From contig NC_017025.1 of assembly GCF_000455605.1 (NCBI RefSeq), forward strand, positions 1,984,001 to 2,048,000: a stretch of 64,000 bases of DNA. Direction: 5' to 3'. This stretch comes from Flavobacterium indicum GPTSA100-9 = DSM 17447 (lineage in GTDB: Bacteria > Bacteroidota > Bacteroidia > Flavobacteriales > Flavobacteriaceae). Of this stretch, positions 8,528 through 16,480 are shown one piece after another. The first letter of the stretch is position 1. Each line of letters opens with the position of its first letter. A program made the translations under genes and the position numbers. The notes beneath the pieces are model-generated. The model did not search any database. It was not told where the DNA came from and worked only from the letters and a program-made list of their open reading frames with translations.

Positions 8528-9487
8528 ATGATGCAATTAAAAAGAATACTACTAACTGCAACACTTTTTAGTGCATTTGTAGGAAAAGCACAGTTTACGG
8601 ATGAAGTAAACTCCAATAGACCTGGTAAATCAATGATGGCATTTGCTGTTGGAAAAAAAATAATTCAAGCTGAAACTGGAGTAAATTACGTTTCAGAAAA
8701 ACATAATCTTTTAAATTATCAAGCAAAAGGATTTAATGGAGAATTAGCTTTACGTTATGGCGTTTGGAAAGAAGAACTTGAAGTTATTGGTGAAATTCAA
8801 TATCAAAAAGACAATTTCACTGCTTATAATATAGAAACAAACAGAAGTGCAATAAAAAATGCAGTTATTGGTGTAAAATATTTATTTTATGATCCATTTA
8901 AAAATTATGAAGAAAAACCAAATTTATACAGTTGGAAAGCAAATCACAGATTTAAATGGCGTCAATTTATACCAGCTCTTGCGGGCTATGCAGGAGCTAG
9001 TTTCAATTTAGACAAGAATAATTATTTTAGTTATGGACCTGAACTAGAATCAACTGTAAGTCCAAGAGCCATGATTATAGCACAAAATCACTTTGGAACC
9101 AGATGGGTATTAGTTACCAATTTAGCATATAATAAAATTGGAACAGATTATGCAAGTATCGATTATGTATTAACACTAACTAGAGGTATTAATCAAAATT
9201 GGTCTGCATTTATAGAAAATCAAGGCTATAATGGTAAGTATTACAGCGACGGTATTTTCCGATTAGGCGCTGCTTATTTATTCAAAAAAGACATGCAAAT
9301 TGATGCTTCTTTTGGAACAAATATTAAGTCAACACCAGGAATATTTTACGGAGGAATTGGTTTAACTTGGCGTTTTATTAAAAACTATCAAGAAGTGAAA
9401 ATGGCTAAACCAGGAACACAAAGTAAAATGGACAAAAAAATGGACAAAAAAGCCGAAAAAAATAAGAGAAAAGATTCAGTAGAATAA
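8528..9487 (+). CDS. Outer-membrane beta-barrel, MetA-like transporter family
   Basis: A 319-residue exported protein with a signal peptide ending at AFVGKAQ (about residue 22). The mature part is rich in alternating aromatic/hydrophobic strands, and the segment VNSNRPGKSMMAFAVGKK resembles the start of Bacteroidota proteins assigned to the phenol-degradation meta-pathway transporter family (PF13557). The barrel may end at WRFIKNYQEV, followed by a Lys-rich tail with MDKK repeats. A second ATG directly follows the first (Met-Met), so the exact start is ambiguous by one codon. The GNAT gene starts one base after its stop, so they are almost certainly cotranscribed. The substrate is unknown. 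Confidence 0.65.
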   Translation: MMQLKRILLTATLFSAFVGKAQFTDEVNSNRPGKSMMAFAVGKKIIQAETGVNYVSEKHNLLNYQAKGFNGELALRYGVWKEELEVIGEIQYQKDNFTAYNIETNRSAIKNAVIGVKYLFYDPFKNYEEKPNLYSWKANHRFKWRQFIPALAGYAGASFNLDKNNYFSYGPELESTVSPRAMIIAQNHFGTRWVLVTNLAYNKIGTDYASIDYVLTLTRGINQNWSAFIENQGYNGKYYSDGIFRLGAAYLFKKDMQIDASFGTNIKSTPGIFYGGIGLTWRFIKNYQEVKMAKPGTQSKMDKKMDKKAEKNKRKDSVE

Positions 9488-9488
9488 A

Positions 9489-10607
9489 ATGATAGAGGTA
9501 AAAGAAATTTTCAGCAAAAAAGAATTAAAAGAATTTATAAATTTTTCATTTGAATTATATAAAGACAATCCTTATTGGGTTCCACCTTTGATTAATGATG
9601 AGCTTGAGACATTTGATAAATCTAAAAACCCAGCATTTAAGTCGGCAGATGCTCATTTTTATTTAGCTTATAAAGATGGAAAAATTGTAGGCAAAACTGT
9701 AGCCATTATTAATTGGGATGAAGTTAATCAATTAGGCAAAAAGAAAGTACGTTTTGGATGGTTCGATGTCATTGATGATGTTGAAGTTACAAAAGCATTA
9801 TTGTCCAAAGTTGAAGCATTTGGTCGTGAACATAAAATGGAAAACATGGAAGGTCCCTTAGGCTTTTCAAATTTAGACAAAGTTGGTGTTTTAACTGAAG
9901 GATTTGACCAACAAGGTTTAATGATTACATGGTACAATCATCCTTATTATAAAGATCATTTTGAACAATTAGGTTTTGTTGAAGAAAAAAAATATATTGA
10001 AAGTAAATTTCCTTTCAAAAACGTAGACATTGCTCCTTTTGAAAAAATTGCAAATGTTTTAAAACAAAGATATGAGTTGAAACCTATAAACTTTACCAAC
10101 TCAAAAGACATTATGCCTTATGTTGATAAAATGTTTGAGTTGTTTAATTCTACTTATTCAAAATTACAATCATTTGTTGCAGTTAACGCAACACAAATTG
10201 AATATTTTAAAAAGAAATATATTGGATTAATTAATCCAGAGTATATAAAATTTATTGAAGACAAGAATGGCAATTTAGTTTCTTTCAGCATAGTTATGCC
10301 TGATTTTTCAGAAGCATTAATTAAAGCAAGAGGTAAATTATTTCCATTTGGGTTTTACCATTTATTAAAAGCAAGAAAAAACAACAAAACTGCTGTTTTT
10401 TATTTAATAGGTGTTTTACCAGAATACCAAAGTAAAGGTATTACAGCTATTGTATTTGATGAATATGCTAAAACATTTAAGAAAAATGGCATAGAAACAT
10501 GCATTAGAACTCCAGAATTAGAAGAAAACCATGCCATTCATAATCTATGGAAGCATTTTAATCCTACAATTCATAAAAAAAGAAGTACTTATATTAAACA
10601 ATTATAA
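9489..10607 (+). CDS. GNAT-fold acetyltransferase-like protein (YghO-like)
   Basis: A 372-residue cytoplasmic protein. The opening (YKDNPYWVPPLINDE, about residues 19-33) and the later IVGKTVAIIN segment are typical of the YghO-like family. The C-terminal half carries a GNAT-like acetyl-CoA core, with FYLIGVLPEYQSKGITAIVF resembling motif A (Q/R-x-x-G-x-G/A). No substrate is known for this family. Some homologues in databases carry unrelated product names; nothing here supports a nucleotide-hydrolysing activity. It lies in an apparent operon with the barrel protein upstream and YbaB 10 bases downstream. Confidence 0.65.
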   Translation: MIEVKEIFSKKELKEFINFSFELYKDNPYWVPPLINDELETFDKSKNPAFKSADAHFYLAYKDGKIVGKTVAIINWDEVNQLGKKKVRFGWFDVIDDVEVTKALLSKVEAFGREHKMENMEGPLGFSNLDKVGVLTEGFDQQGLMITWYNHPYYKDHFEQLGFVEEKKYIESKFPFKNVDIAPFEKIANVLKQRYELKPINFTNSKDIMPYVDKMFELFNSTYSKLQSFVAVNATQIEYFKKKYIGLINPEYIKFIEDKNGNLVSFSIVMPDFSEALIKARGKLFPFGFYHLLKARKNNKTAVFYLIGVLPEYQSKGITAIVFDEYAKTFKKNGIETCIRTPELEENHAIHNLWKHFNPTIHKKRSTYIKQL

Positions 10608-10617
10608 TTTTTAAACT

Positions 10618-10941
10618 ATGTTTGGAGACATTATGGGAATGATGGGCAAAATTAAAGAAACCCAACAAAAAATTGAAGCGACAAAACAAAGATTAAATTC
10701 GGTTTTAGTAGATGAAAAAAGCAGCGATGGCTTATTAGAAATAACTATGACTGCAAATCGTGAAATTAAGAACTTACACATTGCTGATGAACTACTTCAA
10801 GATAAGGAAATGCTTGAAGATTATTTAATTACTACGTTAAATAAAATAATCACTAAGGCAACAAATATAAATGAAGCTGAATTAGCTGCGGTTGCTAAAG
10901 AAGGCATGCCAAACATACCGGGTATGGATCTATTTAAATAA
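10618..10941 (+). CDS. YbaB/EbfC family nucleoid-associated protein
   Basis: A 107-residue protein matching YbaB/EbfC: N-terminal helix starting [20 protein letters not shown], a central [16 protein letters not shown] strand region, and a Met-Pro-rich end ([12 protein letters not shown]). The family forms dimers that bind DNA; in many bacteria the gene sits beside dnaX-recR, but not here. It is the last gene of a three-gene rightward group closed by a strong hairpin terminator. Confidence 0.9.
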   Translation: MFGDIMGMMGKIKETQQKIEATKQRLNSVLVDEKSSDGLLEITMTANREIKNLHIADELLQDKEMLEDYLITTLNKIITKATNINEAELAAVAKEGMPNIPGMDLFK

Positions 10942-10972
10942 AAAAAGGAACTTTATAGTTCCTTTTTTTTTA
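10941..10972. terminator. Bidirectional terminator between YbaB and the response regulator
   Basis: GGAACT (10947-10952) pairs with AGTTCC (10957-10962) around a four-base loop. The stem extends through flanking A and T runs to about 12 pairs, so it can terminate both converging units. Confidence 0.85.
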
Positions 10973-10973
10973 T

Positions 10974-11672
10974 TTATGAATTGATTACTAATCTAAAGCC
11001 TTCACCATGAATATTTAAGATTTCAACTCTTTCATCTCTTTTAAGATATTTTCTTAATTTAGCGATATACACATCCATACTACGTGATGTAAAATAATTA
11101 TCGTCTCTCCAAATTTTTGTTAAAGCTAACTCTCTTGGCATTAAATCATTAACGTGTAAAGCTAACATTTTTAACAATTCAGATTCTTTTGGAGACAATT
11201 TCACAGGTTCCTCAGTACCATATGATAAAAATCTTAATTTAGAATTTAAGTGAAATTTACCAATTTCAAATTCGAATACGTTTGAATCCGGTTTAGTCTC
11301 TGAAGCTTTTCTTTGCATGATTGCTTTTATTTTCATCAATAAAACTTCAGAATCAAAAGGTTTGTTCAAATAATCATCTGCCCCCACTTTATAACCTTTT
11401 AAAACATCTTCTTTCAATGTTTTTGCTGTTAAGAAAATGATAGGAACTTCTTGATTTTTTTCTCTTATTTCTCTTGCTAACGTGTACCCATCTTTATAAG
11501 GCATCATTACATCAAGAATACATAAATCAAATGTTCCTTTTTTAAATTTTTCAAATCCCTCCATACCATTTTTGGCAAGAGTAACTTCAAAATCATTAAT
11601 TACTAAATAATCTCTTAAAACTGAACCAAAATTTGGATCGTCTTCTACTAATAATATCTTTTTTGCTTCCAT
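10974..11672 (-). CDS. OmpR-family response regulator (RprY-like)
   Basis: A 232-residue two-domain regulator. The receiver (about 1-120) has the acidic pair E10-D11-D12, phosphoacceptor D54 in CILDVMMP, and K104 in the LNKPF motif. The winged-helix output domain (about 135-230) contains LSPKESELLKML and the RSMDVYIAKLRKYL recognition helix. The receiver closely resembles RprY of Bacteroides. It is preceded by its histidine kinase gene with a 2-base gap, so the pair is cotranscribed with the kinase first. Target genes cannot be inferred from this window. Confidence 0.92.
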   Translation of the reverse strand: MEAKKILLVEDDPNFGSVLRDYLVINDFEVTLAKNGMEGFEKFKKGTFDLCILDVMMPYKDGYTLAREIREKNQEVPIIFLTAKTLKEDVLKGYKVGADDYLNKPFDSEVLLMKIKAIMQRKASETKPDSNVFEFEIGKFHLNSKLRFLSYGTEEPVKLSPKESELLKMLALHVNDLMPRELALTKIWRDDNYFTSRSMDVYIAKLRKYLKRDERVEILNIHGEGFRLVINS

Positions 11673-11674
11673 AA

Positions 11675-13258
11675 CTAATTAATTAATGGCAATTTTATTA
11701 TAAATGTACTTCCTTTTCCTTTTTCACTCTCTACAAAAATCTGACCATTATGATCATCAACAATTTGTTTAACATATGCCAACCCCAAACCGTGTCCTTT
11801 AACATTGTGTAAATCACCTGTATGCTCTCTAAAAAATTTATCAAAAACTTTTTTCTGAGCAACTTTTGACATTCCTATACCGTTGTCTTGAATTTTAATT
11901 AAAATATAATCTTTAATATTCTCAGTAAACACATTAATTACAGGTTTATCAATTGAATATTTCATTGCATTATCTAAAATATTAACCAAAACATTTGTAA
12001 AATGGACATCATTTAAAAGCACAGTATTTCGTGTTGCATTAAAATGAGTATTTATTATTCCTTCTTTATCTTCTAATATTAAACTCACATGATCAATAGC
12101 GTCTTCTATGAATTCATCAACTTGGTGAGGTTCTTTATTAATTTCTAATTCGTTTCGTTCTAATTTTGAAATTCTCAATACATTTTCAACTTGAGCATGC
12201 ATTCGTTTGTTTTCATCTTTAATCATTTGAAGATATTTTTGAACCTTTTCCTTATCTTCAATGATTTTTGGATTTCTTATGGCATCTAATGCTAAATTGA
12301 TAGTTGCAATTGGTGTTTTAAACTCATGCGTCATATTATTAATGAAATCTGTTTTGATTTCAGAAATTTGTTTTTGAGTTATTAATTGTTTTAAAGCACT
12401 ACTGTAGGTTAATATAATAATTAACGTGAAAAGTAGTGATAAAATTGTCATAGGAACCAATTCCGAAAACACATAATTAGTTTTATTGGGAAATCGAACT
12501 AATAATTCGTACTTAGAATTCCCGTCAGCATCCATTAATATAGGCATTCCATAAGTGGTGCATTTATCTAATCTAAACTCTTCCGATTTAATTTTAGTGG
12601 CTAATCCGTTGCTATAAACGGCGTATTCAAAAGGTGTTTTAATACCTGCTTTATTCAATTCAAAACTTAATATACTTTGTAGCAAATTTGCTGAAAGTCT
12701 TCTATGAATTGGTCTTTGTGATACAATATCTCTAAAGGCAACGTAAAATTGAACTCGATCTAAAACTTCTAAATTTCCGGATTTTTCAATTGTTACATCA
12801 GGTTTTGATTTGATAGAAGAAGTAGTACCATCTAAAGAATTATTTTTATAAACTTCAGTTTTTCTTTTTGAAATATAATTTTTGATACCTATAGGATAGG
12901 CGCTTTTATCAAAAAAAGAACCATCAATACCATAATCTTCAGGAATTATTGTATTTGTATAGATTACCGTTTCATTGGTTTTTGAATCTTTATCATAAAA
13001 ATAAATTTTCCTCAATTGTTCTCTTTTTGGTTCTCTACCTAAACTATCTTTGATTTGAAAATAACGTTTATAAAAATCCATTACCTCTTTATCATCCAGT
13101 TTTTTTGCAACATTATTAAGAACTTGTTGAGTATGATGTTTAAATTGTTCGTCATTTTTAATAAATGAGCTATTAATCCAATACAATTGAACTATAATAA
13201 TTCCAATCATGGAAATACTCATTAAAAAAACTAATATTCGAAACTTGGTTTTATTCAT
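11675..13258 (-). CDS. Sensor histidine kinase (RprX-like)
   Basis: A 527-residue membrane kinase. Two hydrophobic segments (about 8-28 and 264-286) bracket a periplasmic sensor region of about 235 residues without a recognised domain. The dimerisation/phosphoacceptor motif is NNMTHEFKTPIATI with H311. The ATPase domain contains the N box (LVNILDNAMKYS), the G1 box (IQDNGIGM) and the G2 box (GHGLGLAYVKQI). It passes phosphate to the adjacent response regulator. A TAATTTTG -7 box lies just upstream at 13265-13272. Confidence 0.92.
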   Translation of the reverse strand: MNKTKFRILVFLMSISMIGIIIVQLYWINSSFIKNDEQFKHHTQQVLNNVAKKLDDKEVMDFYKRYFQIKDSLGREPKREQLRKIYFYDKDSKTNETVIYTNTIIPEDYGIDGSFFDKSAYPIGIKNYISKRKTEVYKNNSLDGTTSSIKSKPDVTIEKSGNLEVLDRVQFYVAFRDIVSQRPIHRRLSANLLQSILSFELNKAGIKTPFEYAVYSNGLATKIKSEEFRLDKCTTYGMPILMDADGNSKYELLVRFPNKTNYVFSELVPMTILSLLFTLIIILTYSSALKQLITQKQISEIKTDFINNMTHEFKTPIATINLALDAIRNPKIIEDKEKVQKYLQMIKDENKRMHAQVENVLRISKLERNELEINKEPHQVDEFIEDAIDHVSLILEDKEGIINTHFNATRNTVLLNDVHFTNVLVNILDNAMKYSIDKPVINVFTENIKDYILIKIQDNGIGMSKVAQKKVFDKFFREHTGDLHNVKGHGLGLAYVKQIVDDHNGQIFVESEKGKGSTFIIKLPLIN

Positions 13259-13264
13259 CTCTTA

Positions 13265-13272
13265 CAAAATTA
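13265..13272 (-). promoter_or_regulatory. -7 box for the two-component operon
   Basis: TAATTTTG read leftward matches TAnnTTTG. It lies only 6 bases before the ATG at 13258, so the transcript would be nearly leaderless. No -33 element is clear. Confidence 0.3.
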
Positions 13273-13329
13273 CAACCTAAAATGGAAGTGTTAAGAAGAT
13301 TAACCAAACATTAACATTTATGTTAATTT

Positions 13330-13917
13330 TTAAAGAAATTTTAATTTTTGAAGTATAATTTCGACTTGTTTGTGCGTTTTTTCTAATTTTTCATTTTCAA
13401 CTACATAAGTAGCTAATTTTATTTTTTCTTCTTCAGGCATTTGATTATTAATCACTTGAAGCACTTCTTCCCTAGTTTTATGATCTCTCTTCATTACTCT
13501 TTCCACTCGAATTTCAATTGGAGCTGTTACTAAAATTGTAGCGTCACAATACAAATGACCATTTGTTTCAAATAAAATGGCTACTTCTTTTATTACAAAT
13601 GAAAACGATGCGTGTTTTTCTAACCAAGTATTAAAATGAGCTTTTACTTTAGGATGAATCAGTGCGTTTAATGCATTTAATTTTTCTTTATTATGAAATA
13701 CAATTTGACTAATTTTTTTACGATCTAATTTTCCGAAATTATCAATAACTTTTTCTTCAAATAATTGTTGAACCTCGGCGATTACTTCGTTATAGTCCAT
13801 TATCTTTTTTGCTTCATCATCAGCAATATAAACTGGAACCCCTTTTTCTTTAAAAAAGTTTGCGACCGTAGTTTTTCCACTTCCAATTCCGCCTGTTAAT
13901 CCAATTATTTTAGTCAT
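13330..13917 (-). CDS. coaE: Dephospho-CoA kinase
   Basis: The last enzyme of coenzyme A synthesis, phosphorylating dephospho-CoA with ATP. The 195-residue protein has the P-loop GLTGGIGSGKTT (residues 6-17), the ADDEAKKIM segment around 32-40, and LIHPKVKAHF near 102-111, all diagnostic for CoaE. It follows the family 2 glycosyltransferase gene by 2 bases and is probably cotranscribed with it. Another CoA gene, coaBC, lies at 27059-28285, but the two are not linked in an operon. Confidence 0.95.
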   Translation of the reverse strand: MTKIIGLTGGIGSGKTTVANFFKEKGVPVYIADDEAKKIMDYNEVIAEVQQLFEEKVIDNFGKLDRKKISQIVFHNKEKLNALNALIHPKVKAHFNTWLEKHASFSFVIKEVAILFETNGHLYCDATILVTAPIEIRVERVMKRDHKTREEVLQVINNQMPEEEKIKLATYVVENEKLEKTHKQVEIILQKLKFL

Positions 13918-13919
13918 GC

Positions 13920-14915
13920 TTATTTTTTAAAAAACATTTTTGGAAAAGCAAGTTCAGGTTCTTTATTTAATAAATGCACTTGAATGTAAGAATTTAAAAA
14001 ACCTTTACCATAGCCATAAAATTGAATAATTGCAGCTATTATTGAATAATATCCAATTTTAATACTTTTATTTTGAATGGTAGACACTATCCCCAAGATT
14101 AAAAAATAACATCCAAATAAATAAATAAAATAGGGAACTTTAAAAAAAGTTAGCAATAATGAACCTAAAAATCCTAACATAAACAACGTAGGAAACCAAA
14201 ATGTAATTTTAGCATATTCTGGGTACCATTTATTTAATATTGGTCGTGCTAAACCAAATTTATTGACTTGAATGTAAAATTTATTCCAATCAATTCTTCG
14301 CTTATGAAATACATATGCTTCGGATATTAGCTTCGTTTGAAATCCGGCCTTCCAAAGTCTAATCGATAAATCGGGGTCTTCTCCAGGATGAATATTTCCA
14401 AAACCTTCAGAAACTTCAAAAGCTTTTTTAGAAATCCCCATATTAAAACTTCTGGGTTGAAATTTTCCTATTTTTTCACTTCCTCCTCTAATTCCACCGG
14501 TAGTTAAAAAAGAAGTCATAGTAAAATTAATAGCTTTTTGAATATCCAAAAAACTATCCAACGCTTTATCAGGACCACCGAAACAATCCACATATTCACT
14601 ATCTAATGAACGCTTTACCTTTTCTAAATAATCTGAAGGAATAATACAATCCGAATCTAGAACAATAAAATAATCTCCTTTAGCTACACGCATTCCAAAG
14701 TTTCGTGAATCACCAGGCCCAGTATTTGCCTTGTAATAATAACTAATAGACAACGAAGTATATTTTTCTACAATTAATTTACAATCTATTGAAGAACCGT
14801 CTTCAATTATCACTATTTCATAATTTTCTTTGAAAGTTTGGCATACTAAACTTTCTAATAATTCATCAATCTCGTCGGGTCTATTATAAACAGGAATAAT
14901 TAAAGAAAAATACAT
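13920..14915 (-). CDS. Family 2 glycosyltransferase with C-terminal membrane segments
   Basis: A 331-residue GT-A enzyme. It starts with FSLIIPVYNRPDEIDELLES, has the early acidic motif IIEDGSS (about 35-41), and the metal-binding D-x-D-like LDSDCIIP (about 91-98). A later PGEDPDLSIRLWKAGF (about 178-193) matches the acceptor/catalytic E-D region. Two or three hydrophobic helices follow between about 240 and 310, so it is membrane-anchored with the active site in the cytoplasm. It is the first gene before coaE, with a 2-base gap. The sugar and acceptor are unknown. Confidence 0.88.
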   Translation of the reverse strand: MYFSLIIPVYNRPDEIDELLESLVCQTFKENYEIVIIEDGSSIDCKLIVEKYTSLSISYYYKANTGPGDSRNFGMRVAKGDYFIVLDSDCIIPSDYLEKVKRSLDSEYVDCFGGPDKALDSFLDIQKAINFTMTSFLTTGGIRGGSEKIGKFQPRSFNMGISKKAFEVSEGFGNIHPGEDPDLSIRLWKAGFQTKLISEAYVFHKRRIDWNKFYIQVNKFGLARPILNKWYPEYAKITFWFPTLFMLGFLGSLLLTFFKVPYFIYLFGCYFLILGIVSTIQNKSIKIGYYSIIAAIIQFYGYGKGFLNSYIQVHLLNKEPELAFPKMFFKK

Positions 14916-14943
14916 TTTTTTTTCGCAAAGATAAATAATAAAA

Positions 14944-14976
14944 ACAAAAAAAGTCCCGATTATTCATCGGGACTTT
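14944..14976 (-). terminator. Terminator of the 1336-residue T9SS protein gene
   Basis: Read leftward, an 11-pair stem (AAAGTCCCGAT at 14950-14960 with its complement at 14966-14976) with a five-base loop is followed by T runs. It lies 22 bases after the stop of the giant gene. Confidence 0.85.
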
Positions 14977-14997
14977 AAGAATATAATTTAAATTATA

Positions 14998-16480
14998 TTA
15001 TTGTTTAACAACTTTAATTGTATGAATCATATCTCCAGAAGAAATTGTTACAATGTAAGCACCTGCTGACAAATCAGACATGTTTACTTGAACATTAGTA
15101 TCATTTACATTCTTAGTCATTACTTGTTGTCCTAATAAATTAGTCACTTTTACATTTGTAATTGCTGTTGAATATGATAAATTCAATACATCTTTTACTG
15201 GGTTTGGATAAGCAACAAAATTACTTAAATCAAAACTTGAAGTTGCTAATGAAGTATCAACTGTAAAGTCTAATGTTACACCATACGAACCATTATAACA
15301 AGGTGCAGGAGGAACTTGTCCAGAATCTGCAGTACCAATTCTCATTCTATGTGGTCCTGAAGGAGCTGTTAGAGGCATAGTAAATGAAGCATCTACTGTA
15401 TTCGGTTGAACATTAGTACAAGCAATACCCGTTTTTACTAACTCTCCAGCATCATCAAAATCAAAATCATTATTGAAGTCAATCCAAACATTTATATCAT
15501 AAGTATAACCTGTTGAGAAAGTCAATTGTAAATTTGCTGTAGCACCAGGAGCGATAATTTCAGGTGTAGCAGTATTATTTACATAAGTAACCGGAGTAAT
15601 CGTATATGGAGTTGCACCTAAAACTACATTTGTAATTCCTGAATTATCCAAAGAAGAAGGAACAGATACACAATAACATCCATTAACAGCTGTTGTAAAT
15701 GATTGTTCAGTACAACCCGTTGCACTTCCTGCACCATTGTAAGGCACAACTTTCCAAAAATACTGAGTATTATTTAATCCTGAGAAGCTATAAGATGTAA
15801 CACTTACAGGCACTGCATTCGCAATATCAGAACCTCCAGAAGTTGTTCCGATGGTAACATAATATCCAGTAGCAAGTGGTTCTGCTGTCCAAGATAAAGT
15901 AGAAGCAAAATTTCCACAAGTTGCATCAGGTGTTGCTGTTAAGCCAGTAGCACAAGACGGAGGTGTTGCTGGTGTTAATTTTAATTCAAAATCATCAAAA
16001 GAAACATACCAAGGATTACCCGTAGATTCATTTACTCTAACTGCAAAATAATAAGTTCCTGAAGTAGCTGGTACAAATGTTGCAGTAACTTTATTATAAG
16101 CTTGAGCTGCATAAGTAGTTCCTGTTCCAGGTACATTATAAGTAGTTCCAATTTGCGTTGCTCCTGTTGAATTTTGTGCTGAATTCACAAAATAATCTAC
16201 AACCCAAGTAGTACCATTATCTCCTTGAATGAATGAAGAGAAATCATAAGAAGTTCCTGCAACTAAATCAAATCCTGGAGTCCAAATAAATTCATTTGTT
16301 GCAGACCAAGGATTTCTAATAAATTTAGTTCCTGTATTTGAAGTACTGTAAGTATCATTTGAATTTCTAGATTCCCATCCTCCATTTTGTTTAAACCAAC
16401 ATGAAGGGAAATTAGTTGTACCAACTGTAGTTAATCCTTCAAATCCTTCAGTCCAAGGTAATGTAGTAATTGGGGCACAA
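14998..16480. repeat. Long direct repeat, copy 1 (3' ends of the two T9SS genes)
   Basis: Aligns without indels at a constant offset of 4235 bases to 19233-20715. Identity is patchy by eye: near-perfect at 14998-15300 and 15720-16071, clearly lower at 15300-15720 and beyond 16072. It encodes the anchor module, Fn3, GEVED and sorting domains. Confidence 0.85.
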